Below are positions 17,656 to 27,718 of a stretch of DNA of 64,000 nucleotides, piece after piece (position 1 is the stretch's first letter; each line of letters starts with the position of its first letter). This DNA is from G963677085 sp963677085 (GTDB taxonomy: Bacteria; Planctomycetota; Planctomycetia; Pirellulales; Thermoguttaceae): positions 2,108,001 through 2,172,000 of the forward strand of contig CAXXFH010000004.1 of assembly GCA_963677085.2 (NCBI GenBank), given 5' to 3'. The notes beneath the pieces were generated by a model. That model was not told the DNA's origin. It ran no database searches and worked only from the letters and a program-made list of their open reading frames with translations. The position numbers and the translations under genes were made by a program.

Positions 17656-18366
17656 TCACTGCGAGCCATCGATTAGCTTCCAAACCTTTCCATCCCAGCC
17701 AAACTCAAACGTCTTCCCGGTGCGTGGACCTCGAACCTTAACTCGTAAAAAACCGCTTTTGTCTTTTCCCACGAACAAGATGTCCATGTCGCTGTTGAAG
17801 GCGTCGAGGCCCTCGAAGTGTTTTCTGCCAACGATGTCGCCAACTGGTACAACAATCCTTTTCTCCTTTGTCGCCACGTATTCGAATAGACCAACGGTTT
17901 TGGACTTGGAGTCGGAAACCTCCATGAACACTACACTCCAACCCCGGATCCATGCAAGGTACGTGTCTCCTTCGCCATGGGCAAACAAACGAAAACCGGC
18001 AAGAGGACGAAAGCTCCAAATAGCGCGAGAATAGGGAACGTCACCCTTCGCAGAGCACAATTCATAACAGAGCATTGTGCGACTCCAATCGCTCACGGTG
18101 GTGTCGGCCATTTTCTTCTTTAGAACAACATCGTATTCTTGTTCAGTAAGGACAACCCTTACGTCCTTGGTCGTATCATCGGTCGGATCAGTTACTTGAA
18201 GCAAGTCCTTGTCGAGCACTATTGTTCTTGGTTTGCCGGACTGCTTTCTCACGGATTGCACAGTTTCCACACCACTACCTGTCTCTTTCAACGCCAAGAT
18301 GAGAGGGAAGCTCAACAGCATGGCCAGGACAAAAGTTTTGCACTGACGGTTTTGGGTATTTCGCAT
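17656..18366 (-). CDS. Hypothetical exported protein
   Basis: 236 residues with a Sec-type signal (FVLAMLLSFPLILAL) and a strong ribosome-binding site (AAAAGGAGTT, 7 bp before the ATG). The mature part is beta-rich (KTVGLFEYVATKEKRIVVPV, ending FGWDGKVWKLIDG) with two Cys. I recognise no family. It is 113 bp upstream of the PstS-like gene in the same orientation, and an IS5-type element lies immediately upstream, so its native promoter may have been displaced. Confidence 0.78.
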   Translation of the reverse strand: MRNTQNRQCKTFVLAMLLSFPLILALKETGSGVETVQSVRKQSGKPRTIVLDKDLLQVTDPTDDTTKDVRVVLTEQEYDVVLKKKMADTTVSDWSRTMLCYELCSAKGDVPYSRAIWSFRPLAGFRLFAHGEGDTYLAWIRGWSVVFMEVSDSKSKTVGLFEYVATKEKRIVVPVGDIVGRKHFEGLDAFNSDMDILFVGKDKSGFLRVKVRGPRTGKTFEFGWDGKVWKLIDGSQ

Positions 18367-18385
18367 GTCTGAACTCCTTTTTTTA

Positions 18386-19340
18386 CTAGGCTTTGTCCCA
18401 ATACTGCTATTTGAGAATTTTGAGAGATCGACGATGTTTGGCGGGAGCGTCGGTTTTCCGCCACGGAGGGCATGTCGATGGCTCGTTTATTGTTAACGGA
18501 TAACGAATGGGAATTGGTCGCCGATGTATTTCCGGAGCCGGCAGCAACCGGTCGGCCGCGTCGGGATCCTCGGATGGTCCTCGATGGGATTCTGTGGGTA
18601 CTGCGCACCGGATCTCCGTGGCGCGACGTTCCAGAGGAATTCGGCACATGGAAGACTTGTTGGCGGATGTTCGATCAGTGGAACGCAGACGGTACGCTGG
18701 TGGAGATCCTGCATCGTTTGCAGGCGGCATTTGTCGCGGCAGGCGCGATCGACAACCGGTTATGGTGCATCGATGGCACAACGGTGCGGGCAGCGCGGTG
18801 TGCAGCAGGCGGTGGAAAAAGGGGGATCCGCAGGAGCCTTGCGACCACGCATTAGGCCGTTCCCGCGGAGGTTTTTCTACGAAGATCCACATTCTCTGCG
18901 ACGGCAACGGTCTCCCGTTGGACTTCCATTTGACGGCGGGCCAAACACACGAATCAACCGTGCTGGACGAACTCCTGATCTCGGCGGACCAGAGCCTTTT
19001 CGACGAAAACGGCGAGCGAATTGCGTGGCCCTTTGCTCTTGGCGGCGACAAGGGATACCGCGCCGACTGGATTGACGAGTACTTACTCCATCTCGGCATC
19101 GCTCCGGTGATCCCCTCGAAGGAGAATGAGGACCGCACGACCCGTCCGGTTGAATTTGACAAAGAGGCATACCGGCAGCGCAACATTGTTGAGCGACTTA
19201 TCGGCTGGCTAAAGGAAAGCCGCCGAATCTTCTCGCGGTTCGAAAAGACGGCGAAGAACTTCGGCGGAATGATCACTTTCGCCTTCATCCGGCAATACCT
19301 ACGATACGAACTCATTTGAGCCTTTTGGGACAAAGCCTAG
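18386..19340. mobile_element. IS5-family (IS427-like) insertion sequence
   Basis: Perfect 16-bp terminal inverted repeats, CTAGGCTTTGTCCCAA (18386-18401) and TTGGGACAAAGCCTAG (19325-19340), bound a ~955-bp element. It encodes a DDE transposase in two overlapping frames. The outer CTAG on both sides may be the duplicated target rather than part of the element. It sits between two minus-strand secreted-protein genes. Confidence 0.92.
18472..19319 (+). CDS. IS5-family transposase read through a -1 frameshift
   Basis: The first frame (18472-18855, 127 residues) has the IS5-type N-terminus: LTDNEWELVADVFPEPAATG, DGILWVLRTGSPWRDVPEEF and the first catalytic Asp in WCIDGTTV. The second frame ends at 19319 and supplies SRGGFSTKIHILCDGNGLPL, ALGGDKGYRAD with the second Asp, and QRNIVERLIGWLKESRRI with the catalytic Glu. 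The frames meet at GGAAAAAGGGGG (about 18815-18826), a run suitable for programmed -1 frameshifting as known in IS427-group elements. No other lesion is seen, so it may be active. Confidence 0.9.
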
Positions 19341-19458
19341 AACTAATTTCATAACTGTCTTTGCTGGCTGACACACACCGCAAACTAGCCATTCTCCTCG
19401 GGAAAAACGCAGCAAGCATCGCCTATATGCTCCTCATAAGCGAGGCATGAAACCAGTT

Positions 19459-22400
19459 CTACCAGGATTCATCGGTAAACACTACATCCACCGCTGGATT
19501 GCTTGAGGTTTGTCTCCAGTGAGACGCACCACCAATTTCGTCCTCCCATGCGTCGACTGCGCTTGCGGTATAACTGCTGGCTCCGGAAGTTGTCATTCCA
19601 TAAGAGGGATCATAGTACGTGGAAGTCCCACTGGGATGAACGATGAAGTGTTGGCTAAAGAGTTTCGCTTTTGGTGTCGTCATGTTTTGCCCAGCCAATC
19701 CCGCCGCCTCAACGGGGGGGGGCTCGATATCCAGATCTGAGGTCGCGTACTTCCATGGATCGTCTGTGGGGTACTGTGGATTGGCATCGTCGAAAACAAT
19801 GTTCTTGACACCAAATCCATCGTAGCCTGCTGGTGGAGTCACTCGTGTTCTTTGACTTCCCACGTTGTTCACCAGCAAACATTCCTTGAACAAATGGGCC
19901 CATGCATGACACTGGCCATTTCCGTCGGCCAGGAGTGCCGCCGCATACACATTGCCGTTACCAGTGGAGTTCTCGTAGTAGTGCAGGGGCCGGGAATATG
20001 TTTTGGTACTCTCATCCCACGCGCACGCATTCGCGGGCCCGCCAAATGATGACCAAGTATTTGCCAGGCAAGAGGAACTATCCGTTCCTCCTGTGTTCCT
20101 GCACGCGAGATACATCATTGTCCGGAATCGTATCGCACAACCTGGAACGCCCAAGACCACAAACACCTCGTTTTCACTAATGGCATTATTGCACCAACTT
20201 GTCCCGTTATCAAACGACACTTTCCATTCAAGCCGCAGTGGATTCAAATAGTCAACCGTGTTGTTAAACGCATTTGACAACTCTTTGGCTGACAGTGTCA
20301 CAGTATTTCCCGAAACCGAGCCACCGCTCTTGAGAACATCGAGGTTGCCTGGACCATCAGCTGCTATGTGGATAGTCACGCCAGATGGAACGGGCTCAAC
20401 GTGGAATCTGGCCTCAACGGTGGCTTTCTTGTTTCGTGTATAAGCGACCGGATACTTCCTGTCCCCCGCATCGTCTGCATCCCCATCAAGAGGAGAGGAA
20501 TTGTCTTGCCAATGCGGGGCATCATAATCGTCGCTGTCGTCGTCTTTTCTGACTTCGTAGTAGTCCGAGCCACTGAAAGACACCTCTTTTAAATCAATTT
20601 GTATCACCGTCATCCGCACGGCATCTCCGCACAGGAAACCCACCGAACCACTCCCGTCGGGATCGACCTCGACTTTGATCTGCTGATCGGCGACCGCCGC
20701 ACTATTCGTTATTCCTTCAACGTACAACGTTACCACCCGGGTTGCACCGCTGAAGCCGAGCTTCGATATGTCTTCATAAGTATCTGACGGCACATAGTCC
20801 CCGGGAGTTCCCGCCTGCACGCTCACCTTGTTCCGGGCCACGGCACCGTCCTTGGTCCAGATTCGAAGATGCCCACTGGCGGGAGTATAAACCGCTTGCG
20901 TCCCCGAGCCCGTTCGCGTGACCCCGCCTGGGTCTGAATCACTGTAGGTAATCTTCAGTTTTGCCTTTGTCAGATCAATCGGCTCCGGCAATTCCAGGAC
21001 CAGTGGCACGAAATCCTCGCCCGCGGTCTGGTTGCTGGTGCCACCAAACTGATTGAATCCGTCAGCGAAGTCGGGGATGCCATCGTTATCATCATCATTG
21101 TCGTTGACAACCACGATTTTTCCCGGATAGTTGGCGTCGCCGCTCTTGTCCTCGATCTGGTCCTCGTCGAAGGTCCTCCCGGGAGCACCAAATCCATTGT
21201 TATTGTCCGAGTCGATATCGAGGTCAACCTTCATAACCGTAAGCCGCACCTTGTCTTGATGTACCATGCATTGGTTAAGATACAGTTCGTAGACAAGGAT
21301 CACTTCGCCACTCACAAGACCTTCAACCCAAAATTTGCGGTCTTGGTTGGATAGCCAATACCAAAGAGATTGCCCGGCGAGCATATATTCATAATCGCCA
21401 TTGTTGACGAAAGTACCGACTTCCACAAACTGGCCATCTGTAAACAGGCGAACCGCACCATCGCCAGATTCTTTTCGGATTCTGAGGCCGGGTGTCATTG
21501 TGTCGAGCACCGCCTTGTCGGTCTCGCTCACCCCTAGTCCGCGAAGGGTCAACGGATAAAGGTCTCCTTTATCCAAATCTCCCTGGACCGTACTGCCATC
21601 GGGACCATCCCAGTCGACGCCATCCCAACCGTTGTCTGGGTTGTCGTTCGCATCGTCATCGTCGTCGTTGACGCACACGAGCATACCATACTTGCATTCG
21701 GGTTCCAGGAGGTAGTAAGAGTGGTCCTGCGGATGCACTTCCAGAAAATCTTCACCAGAGCCGGCACCATTCGAGCCGTCGATCGAACCATTGTTGTCGC
21801 TATCCACGTCGATGTCGCATCCAAGGAAGAGATACTTCATCCGGTCGCGCGGCACATATCCTGCTGATGGTGAATTCGGCATAAAATAGGCCGATCCGGT
21901 TGATTTCGTTCCGCTTGTTGCGGTATACCATGATTCCAAACGAAGATCGAGGGTTACGAACTCATCGATGTCGAGACTTGTGTCAGCACCAGTGATGCTC
22001 GTTCCATCACTCAAACACTGGTATACGTCGGAGAACGTTGTTGACCACTCGCCATCTCTTTTGGGATGGATTTCGAGCACGAAGTCCAGCACATCGGGAT
22101 CCTCATCGCGATTCATTGGGGGCCCGCCGTCTCGCTCCTCCCAATTGACATCGTTGTCGTCGTTAACGGGAACAATTAGGCCAATGATGTCTTCCGCTGA
22201 CACTCCGGGATACTCGCAGTGATCTTCGTCTTCGCTGCGCGAGGGAGGATGATGGGAGGTGTTGAGGTTGTTGTTGTCAGTATCAGCATCAACATCCACG
22301 TCGGAGACAGACATCCAGCGATAAGTGGGACCGCCTTCGCCAGGCCCCCCTATCAGACACATGATCACGCACCAAAAATCATCGTTGGGACCAACGCCTG

Positions 22401-22716
22401 CACACTGCCAATCAGTCTCTGAACCGCTAACCTTAGACCAATTCGCCCCTGACGCCACGGAAATCAGATGAGACTCGATAATCGTCCCTTTACTAATGGC
22501 CAGATGGATGTTCAGCACCGTAGCTTCCTTTTCGATAAGGTCGAATCCGGCGCCGACATTCTGATTGTAGGAAACGCCGGGGTCCACATAGACTGTGATC
22601 GACTTGGTGTCGTCTTGAGCATACGCCCGAACCACAGAAATGCCCGAGATCAAGGCTGTTGTCAGGAGAATGAAAGCACGATGCTTGGTCTGCCATACGT
22701 CACATGAAACTTTCAT
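19459..22716 (-). CDS. Large secreted Asp-rich protein with C-terminal transglutaminase-like domain
   Basis: 1085 residues. A signal peptide (HRAFILLTTALISGISVVRA) is followed by repeated modules, each with an Asp/Asn-rich loop such as DVDADTDNNN, CDIDVDSDNNG, DLDIDSDNNNG and NDNDDDNDGIPDFADG. The last resembles thrombospondin type-3 or dockerin-like calcium loops. The C-terminal ~220 residues contain GNGQCHAWAHLFKECL, QHFIVHPSG and STYYDPSYG, which fit the Cys-His-Asp triad of transglutaminase-like peptidases. It is probably exported and calcium-stabilised, with cross-linking or protease activity inferred. Its ATG overlaps the stop codon of the TPR gene by 4 bp. Confidence 0.85.
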   Translation of the reverse strand: MKVSCDVWQTKHRAFILLTTALISGISVVRAYAQDDTKSITVYVDPGVSYNQNVGAGFDLIEKEATVLNIHLAISKGTIIESHLISVASGANWSKVSGSETDWQCAGVGPNDDFWCVIMCLIGGPGEGGPTYRWMSVSDVDVDADTDNNNLNTSHHPPSRSEDEDHCEYPGVSAEDIIGLIVPVNDDNDVNWEERDGGPPMNRDEDPDVLDFVLEIHPKRDGEWSTTFSDVYQCLSDGTSITGADTSLDIDEFVTLDLRLESWYTATSGTKSTGSAYFMPNSPSAGYVPRDRMKYLFLGCDIDVDSDNNGSIDGSNGAGSGEDFLEVHPQDHSYYLLEPECKYGMLVCVNDDDDDANDNPDNGWDGVDWDGPDGSTVQGDLDKGDLYPLTLRGLGVSETDKAVLDTMTPGLRIRKESGDGAVRLFTDGQFVEVGTFVNNGDYEYMLAGQSLWYWLSNQDRKFWVEGLVSGEVILVYELYLNQCMVHQDKVRLTVMKVDLDIDSDNNNGFGAPGRTFDEDQIEDKSGDANYPGKIVVVNDNDDDNDGIPDFADGFNQFGGTSNQTAGEDFVPLVLELPEPIDLTKAKLKITYSDSDPGGVTRTGSGTQAVYTPASGHLRIWTKDGAVARNKVSVQAGTPGDYVPSDTYEDISKLGFSGATRVVTLYVEGITNSAAVADQQIKVEVDPDGSGSVGFLCGDAVRMTVIQIDLKEVSFSGSDYYEVRKDDDSDDYDAPHWQDNSSPLDGDADDAGDRKYPVAYTRNKKATVEARFHVEPVPSGVTIHIAADGPGNLDVLKSGGSVSGNTVTLSAKELSNAFNNTVDYLNPLRLEWKVSFDNGTSWCNNAISENEVFVVLGVPGCAIRFRTMMYLACRNTGGTDSSSCLANTWSSFGGPANACAWDESTKTYSRPLHYYENSTGNGNVYAAALLADGNGQCHAWAHLFKECLLVNNVGSQRTRVTPPAGYDGFGVKNIVFDDANPQYPTDDPWKYATSDLDIEPPPVEAAGLAGQNMTTPKAKLFSQHFIVHPSGTSTYYDPSYGMTTSGASSYTASAVDAWEDEIGGASHWRQTSSNPAVDVVFTDESW

Positions 22717-25469
22717 TGGTTTGGTCTCCGACCGTGTACGTGTTCTTGTTTGGCTGCGTACAGTTGCTTTTCCACGTTAGGTAGATGATGGTTTGTTACC
22801 AGCTTCGACCACCGTGACTCCGGGTATTTTTCCAGGAACCACTTGTAGGCACGTTCCGCCTGCTCCCACTGTCCATCCCATTCGCAAGTGACGCCAGCGA
22901 AGTAGGCGGCTTTGTCGGCTATGTCGCTTCTGGGATACCTTTGGACGACCGCCACATACTCACGAACAGCTCGGGCCTTGTCGAGGCAGAAATTATTGCT
23001 GACGCAACCTGCCTCAAATAACGACCGGGCCGCCCAGGGCGCGACGGGACACGCTTTCTGTGCCAGGATGTAGTCGGCGTGCGATTCCGTATAGTCTCGA
23101 ATTCGACAAAAAGCCTCTGCTCTCCGAAAAAGTGCCCACGATACCTGATGAGGTATCGGATTACATTGCTGACGGTTCACGACAACACTACAAAGATCAA
23201 TTGCCTTGTCACCTTGGTTGGCTTCCAGGTAGGCACTCGCCAGCCGTAAAATGAGGCCAATCTTTTCATCACCCACCAACACGACCTCAGGCGCAAGGGA
23301 TTTATTGGATTGTGCCGCTTCAACGAGTCGCTCGATGCCCGTGGGGATCTGGCCCTGCACGACCACTAGGTTCCGCGGCGGGGCCAGGGGCTTCGCCTTC
23401 TCGAACCACAGCTTGGCCTGCTCGAAACGCTCCTGCAGGTAGGCCAACAGGCCGGAGCGGAGGTAGATGTCGTAGCCGACACGATCCACGCCGCGCATCG
23501 TGGTCGTTTCGTCGTCCAGCGCGCGGCGGGCCTTGGCAACCGAGTCGCGATCGAGTCCTTCGAACCAGTCGATCGCGGCGTCGACATGTTGCTGGGCCCC
23601 TTCCAGGTCGAACTCCCGTTCGAGCTTCACGTCGATCAGCCGCACGTGGGCCTCGCCGGTCCAAGGGCTGGTGGGGAACTCCTCGGCGAGCCGAGCGAAA
23701 CTCGCGACGGCCTCCGCGTTGCGACCGGCCTCGGCCAGCAACACGCCAGCGTGAAAGAGAGCCTGCGGCAGGTGGCGGCTCTTTGAATAACGTTCGACGA
23801 GCGCGGACCAGTGTGGCAGGGCCTCGGCACGGGCCTTTTGCAGGGCGGCCGTCTGCTCGCGGTGTTTGACCTGCGTCGAGGACGTTGCCTGCGGGGTGCG
23901 ACCGGCGGCCTTTTTCTTTTCCGAAGCGGTGTCTTCTGCGGCGGCTGCCTCGCGCTGGGCGACATACTCGATCAACAGCCCCGACTCCCGCAGCGTCTCG
24001 TCGTGCCAACGGGCGTTGGGGTGCTCCTTGATGCTCTGCAGATAAAGCGCCTTGGCCTGCTGCCAGGGCGAAGAGGCTTTGGAGGAAGTGGACGACTTGT
24101 CCGGTGGGGAGGCCTTCGCTCGGGCCACCGTCACCCGGGCGAGCCCCAGCGAGGCGAACGAACGATGGGCCTCGGAACGGCTTCGCGCGGTGCCCGACAG
24201 CGGCATTTCGAAAAACCGTTCGGCCGGATCGTGACGTCGCAAGAGATAGTAGACCATGGCGATCGACAGGGCGGTCGAGCCGCGGTCGTCCCCCACGGCA
24301 AGCTCCGGCGGCAACAGCGGGCCGCGGTTTTGGGTCATTTCGATCAGCCGGTCGAGCCCTTCGGCGAGTTTTTCGGTGCCAGCCTTCTTCGGCAGCGCCA
24401 TCCGCGTCTCGGTGAAGGCGTTGGCAGCGGCGTCGTAGCGGCCCTCGACCAGCGAAACCAGGCCGTGACGCAGGTGGATCTCGTGGGCGATCTCTTGCCA
24501 GGAGGACGCAGCCTCCCCCTCCACGTTTTCGAGGTCCGACGCGGCCGCACGGGTGTGCTCCAAGGCGGCCTTCAAGTCGAGACGGCTCTCCAACACCAGA
24601 TCGGTGCAGCCGACGCGGGCCTGACCGCGCCATGGTCCCTTCGGTTGTTGCTCGATGAACTGCCGCCAGTGCGTCAACGCCTGTTGTGGCTGGTTCAGCC
24701 CCAGCAGACACTGGCCGATGCGGTAGCCGGCGGCGTGGGCCCAGACGTTCGCCGGAAAGCGGACGGTCAGTTCCGTAAAACCTTGGCCCGCCTCGCGATA
24801 CTTGCCCTGGGCGCGCAGCTTTTCCGCGGCGTCGTAGAGCTTCTTGGCCTCCGGCGAGGCGATGTTGCTTCGCAGCCGGCCCCGCAATAGCGTGACGAGA
24901 TAGTCTTCCTTGATGTCGCGGTATTGGAGAAATTTCAGGCCGAAGTCGACCGCCCGCTTGGCGCCCGCCTGATCGCCCTTGGCCATGTAAAGCATCGCCA
25001 GCACGTCGGCCGCTTCGGCCGTCGACGTGTAGGGCATGCTCTTGGTGAGGGTTTCTTCCAGGGTCTTGATGGCCGCGTCACGGTCGCCGTTGAGCGCCGT
25101 CAGCCACGCTTGATAGACGAGCAGCAACTGGGCCGCGTCGCCGTCGAGATTCTGGCGGACCATCATCGCCAGATACTGCTGCGCCGGCTGTTTTTGCCCG
25201 AGCCCCAACAGGATCCGCCCGTAGAGAAGCGAGGCCTTCCTGCGGTCGGCCGGCATGCCCGACTTCATGATCGCGTCGGCCTGTTTTTTCGCATTGGTAT
25301 ATTTTTCCTGGCCGATGGCCTTCAATAACGGGTCGAGCTGCGACGCCTGTGCAGGCGGCATCGGTACTTGTCCCTGGGACCTACCGGCAATGACCGCAGC
25401 CAACAGGAACAGCAAACACCCCCGCCGTGCGACGCGACGCGCACTGCCACCCAGATTGATCCGGTCCAC
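22713..25469 (-). CDS. Exported TPR-repeat protein
   Basis: 918 residues. A signal peptide (GCLLFLLAAVIAGRSQG) is followed by TPR or TPR-like helical repeats along nearly the whole length, for example AEKLRAQGKYREAGQGFTEL, SWALFRRAEAFCRIRDYTES and ERAYKWFLEKYPESRWSKLV. This is the pattern of periplasmic or outer-membrane TPR scaffolds (YfgC/BamD-like repeats) of planctomycetes. The start region has several candidate codons, and I keep the first ATG. The stop codon overlaps the start of the transglutaminase-like gene, so the two are very likely co-translated and may interact. Confidence 0.85.
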   Translation of the reverse strand: MDRINLGGSARRVARRGCLLFLLAAVIAGRSQGQVPMPPAQASQLDPLLKAIGQEKYTNAKKQADAIMKSGMPADRRKASLLYGRILLGLGQKQPAQQYLAMMVRQNLDGDAAQLLLVYQAWLTALNGDRDAAIKTLEETLTKSMPYTSTAEAADVLAMLYMAKGDQAGAKRAVDFGLKFLQYRDIKEDYLVTLLRGRLRSNIASPEAKKLYDAAEKLRAQGKYREAGQGFTELTVRFPANVWAHAAGYRIGQCLLGLNQPQQALTHWRQFIEQQPKGPWRGQARVGCTDLVLESRLDLKAALEHTRAAASDLENVEGEAASSWQEIAHEIHLRHGLVSLVEGRYDAAANAFTETRMALPKKAGTEKLAEGLDRLIEMTQNRGPLLPPELAVGDDRGSTALSIAMVYYLLRRHDPAERFFEMPLSGTARSRSEAHRSFASLGLARVTVARAKASPPDKSSTSSKASSPWQQAKALYLQSIKEHPNARWHDETLRESGLLIEYVAQREAAAAEDTASEKKKAAGRTPQATSSTQVKHREQTAALQKARAEALPHWSALVERYSKSRHLPQALFHAGVLLAEAGRNAEAVASFARLAEEFPTSPWTGEAHVRLIDVKLEREFDLEGAQQHVDAAIDWFEGLDRDSVAKARRALDDETTTMRGVDRVGYDIYLRSGLLAYLQERFEQAKLWFEKAKPLAPPRNLVVVQGQIPTGIERLVEAAQSNKSLAPEVVLVGDEKIGLILRLASAYLEANQGDKAIDLCSVVVNRQQCNPIPHQVSWALFRRAEAFCRIRDYTESHADYILAQKACPVAPWAARSLFEAGCVSNNFCLDKARAVREYVAVVQRYPRSDIADKAAYFAGVTCEWDGQWEQAERAYKWFLEKYPESRWSKLVTNHHLPNVEKQLYAAKQEHVHGRRPNQ

Positions 25470-26279
25470 CTGTCACCTCCAGTCGTCTAACGTCTTGCGC
25501 CCAGTCCAGGAAGATGTCTCTGCGCGAGCCGATCCCTTCGAGATGCCAGCCGTCATTGCCGACAGCGCGCACTGCTCCACAACGGTGGCCTAATAGAATT
25601 CTCATCGGCACACGTGAGTTACCACGTTATCGGACGCAGTAGCGCGAACGCACCACCATGTCGCTGTTCTACGAACATTTGTGCGGCGGGTTTCGATTTG
25701 ATAACGCATACCGCGATTCGGTGTCAAGCAGCAGAAGGGACGCATCGACACCGTGTGCTGAAAAGGTGGACTGATGCGAAACCAACCTGGGGGTGACAAC
25801 ATGATGTCACCGTTCCCTCAACAGAGGGCCGTGTGTGGTCGCTACGAAACGTCCGCCACTGTCTTCGCACAACCTACGGTGCTACCTTGGGTTGCCACCG
25901 TTGAACGGACGGCACATTCACCCCCATCGCCTCCGACACCGAAGCACAATGCGGGAAAGTCTCCCCCGTGTCTCTGGCGAATTCCAAGACCACGCCCCTC
26001 TGTAGAATTTTTGGTGAGTTTTTTTGTGAAGCATCCAATGGCAGCATCGCTCGCCGTAGAAACCACACACTGAAGGCGTCGCCCGAAATGCCGCAATAGA
26101 TCTAAAGCTTCGCAATTGGCCAAGCCCTGCGCAAGAAAGCCCCATACGATCATCTGGGACATGTCGCTGAGCTGTTTCCGCAGCTCAGGGGTTTGGAAGA
26201 AATCGTGAAGGTCTTAAGGACTTCTGGAAGCGAACGATCAACGAGCCAGCCTGCGTGGCCACCCCGTCGGCCACGAAAC
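25470..26279. other. 810-bp stretch with no gene I can support
   Basis: The short frames here (the longest is 106 codons on the minus strand, 25842-26162) have no recognisable motif, signal or ribosome-binding site. One minus-strand stretch (26161-26230) reads FFQTPELRKQLSDMSQMIV in frame with it and might be remains of a gene. It lies between the TPR operon start and the phage-like module. Confidence 0.5.
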
Positions 26280-26904
26280 TCAATTCTGTGGCACCGCACT
26301 CCAATCACGCGACCAACGTGGCCGAACGCACCGAAACTTCTCGACCTTCTCCTCCGCACGCCGTTCATAACCGCCCTGGCCCAGGGCTGAGAGGTGTCGG
26401 GCTGTGGGGTAGGTGTGCCAGCGGTAGATGTAGGTGGGCTCCGCGGTGGGCGAAACGGGTTGGATGCCGGCGTGGCGGAGGCGGGCGGCGAGAGCCTGGT
26501 CTTGGCCGGATTGCATGGCGGGGTAGCCGCCCACCGACAGAAACGCGTTGCGGGTGCCGTCGGCCGCGACGGTTGCGCCGTATGACGTGCGACCGCCCGC
26601 CGTATTCCAACGCCGCCGGGGCGTCGCCCGGCTTGTTGTTCAGTCGCACGGGCCCGATGACCACCGACTGCCGCCGCACGTCGTAGGCGAAGAAGATGAA
26701 CTTCTTCAAGTGTCCGGTGTGCGAACTGGGCGGACTACCGATTGCCGCCGGACGTTTTCGTTTGCGGATGCTCGACCGGGCCGAGCGCCGCACGTAGGCC
26801 CCGAACCGCGACAACACCCGCCGCTCGGCCCGGCTCGTGGCCGCCTGGACCTTGGCCGAGTCGAAAAAGACGCCCTTGATGTTGTTGATCCGATAGCCAA
26901 TCAC
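26280..26904 (-). pseudogene. Phage HK97 gp10-like protein with a frameshift
   Basis: From the ATG at 26904 about 104 codons read as a gp10-type tail/head completion protein: FDSAKVQAATSRAERRVLSR, RSARSSIRKRK, PPSSHTGHLKKFIFFAYD and GDAPAALEYGGR. After that point (about 26592) the frame becomes Arg/Pro-rich noise to 26365. One frame over, sensible sequence continues: RTSYGATVAADGTRNAFLSV, GGYPAMQSGQDQALAARL and PTYIYRWHTYP, ending at 26280. One extra base near 26592 explains this. It is either a pseudogene or a sequencing error. It overlaps the preceding connector-like gene by 4 bp. Confidence 0.65.
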
Positions 26905-27332
26905 CGCGCGACACGAAACGTCAGGGTTAACACACTGGTAAACAACCGCATTTCGGCCAGGTGCTCCTGGGCGTAGATCGGCGTGTTTTCGACGTTAGTG
27001 CGAACTGCGCCGGGATACGACGCCAGTCGCGGCGTACGCGAAAACTCGTCGGCGATCTCTTCCACCAGGCCCATCAGGGCGTCGAGTTCCTCGGTCGCTT
27101 CCTCGCCCACTCGCTTCTGCACGGCCACGTCGACCTGCACCTCGTGTTGATTGACACCGCGCCCGATATTGGCGACCGTCACCCCGCGGGGAACAACACT
27201 CACATGAAGGTCCTTTAGTGCCGGCAACTCCAGCAGCGGCAAGTAACACCGCCGCGCCTCGAACGGTTCACTGAAGTCGCCAGCATTCAATGTTGCTACC
27301 ACGGCATCCGCTACATCCGTAATCACGCACAT
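26901..27332 (-). CDS. Phage head-tail connector-like protein
   Basis: 143 residues from the ATG at 27330-27332, which overlaps the stop codon of the preceding gene. It starts MCVITDVADAVVATLNAG and continues with a beta-rich core (LKDLHVSVVPRGVTVANIG, NQHEVQVDVAVQKRV), ending LFTSVLTLTFRVAR. Position and size fit a minor structural protein between head and tail genes. I do not recognise a named family with certainty. Confidence 0.65.
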   Translation of the reverse strand: MCVITDVADAVVATLNAGDFSEPFEARRCYLPLLELPALKDLHVSVVPRGVTVANIGRGVNQHEVQVDVAVQKRVGEEATEELDALMGLVEEIADEFSRTPRLASYPGAVRTNVENTPIYAQEHLAEMRLFTSVLTLTFRVAR

Positions 27333-27715
27333 CAAGTCGTCTCCACGTCGATCGCTTTGGTGTGAATCCGCAATGTCGTGCGGAACGGGTCGCTGTAGCG
27401 CCAAGCGGGCTCCTTGCCGGGCGCCATCACTTCGTGGATGAAGATCCGGTTGCCCTGTTGTTCGCGAATCCGATCGCCCCGCTCCGGCAGCACGACCCGA
27501 TGGTTAAGGATCAGGTCGGCCGCCAGAACGAGGAAGTCGCGGGCCTCGTGCCGCACGATGGTCCCATACTCGTCGGCCGTCTCGAACACGGTCCGTCCAA
27601 TGGTCGCCGGCAGCGTAACGCTCGCCGTACCACGCTGGTAAATCACTTCCCCGGCGAGGTGCTTCGTTCGCTGCTGTTGCAGCCAGTCGGCCCCGCGCCG
27701 CAGCAGGTCGTTCAT
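27332..27715 (-). CDS. Phage structural protein, head-tail joining-like
   Basis: 127 residues. An N-terminal helix (LLRRGADWLQQQRTKHLAG) is followed by beta strands: VIYQRGTASVTLPATIGRT, ARDFLVLAADLILNHRVVLP and ERGDRI. The pattern of a domain with a PxxGDRI turn is common in phage head-completion proteins carried by planctomycetes. It is coupled to the next gene by a stop/start overlap and lies 3 bp downstream of the DUF2190 gene. Confidence 0.65.
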   Translation of the reverse strand: MNDLLRRGADWLQQQRTKHLAGEVIYQRGTASVTLPATIGRTVFETADEYGTIVRHEARDFLVLAADLILNHRVVLPERGDRIREQQGNRIFIHEVMAPGKEPAWRYSDPFRTTLRIHTKAIDVETT

Positions 27716-27718
27716 GGT

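Noticed and set aside
25842..26162. Possible minus-strand gene of 106 codons
   Set aside because: No ribosome-binding site, no conserved motif, and the composition is like non-coding sequence.
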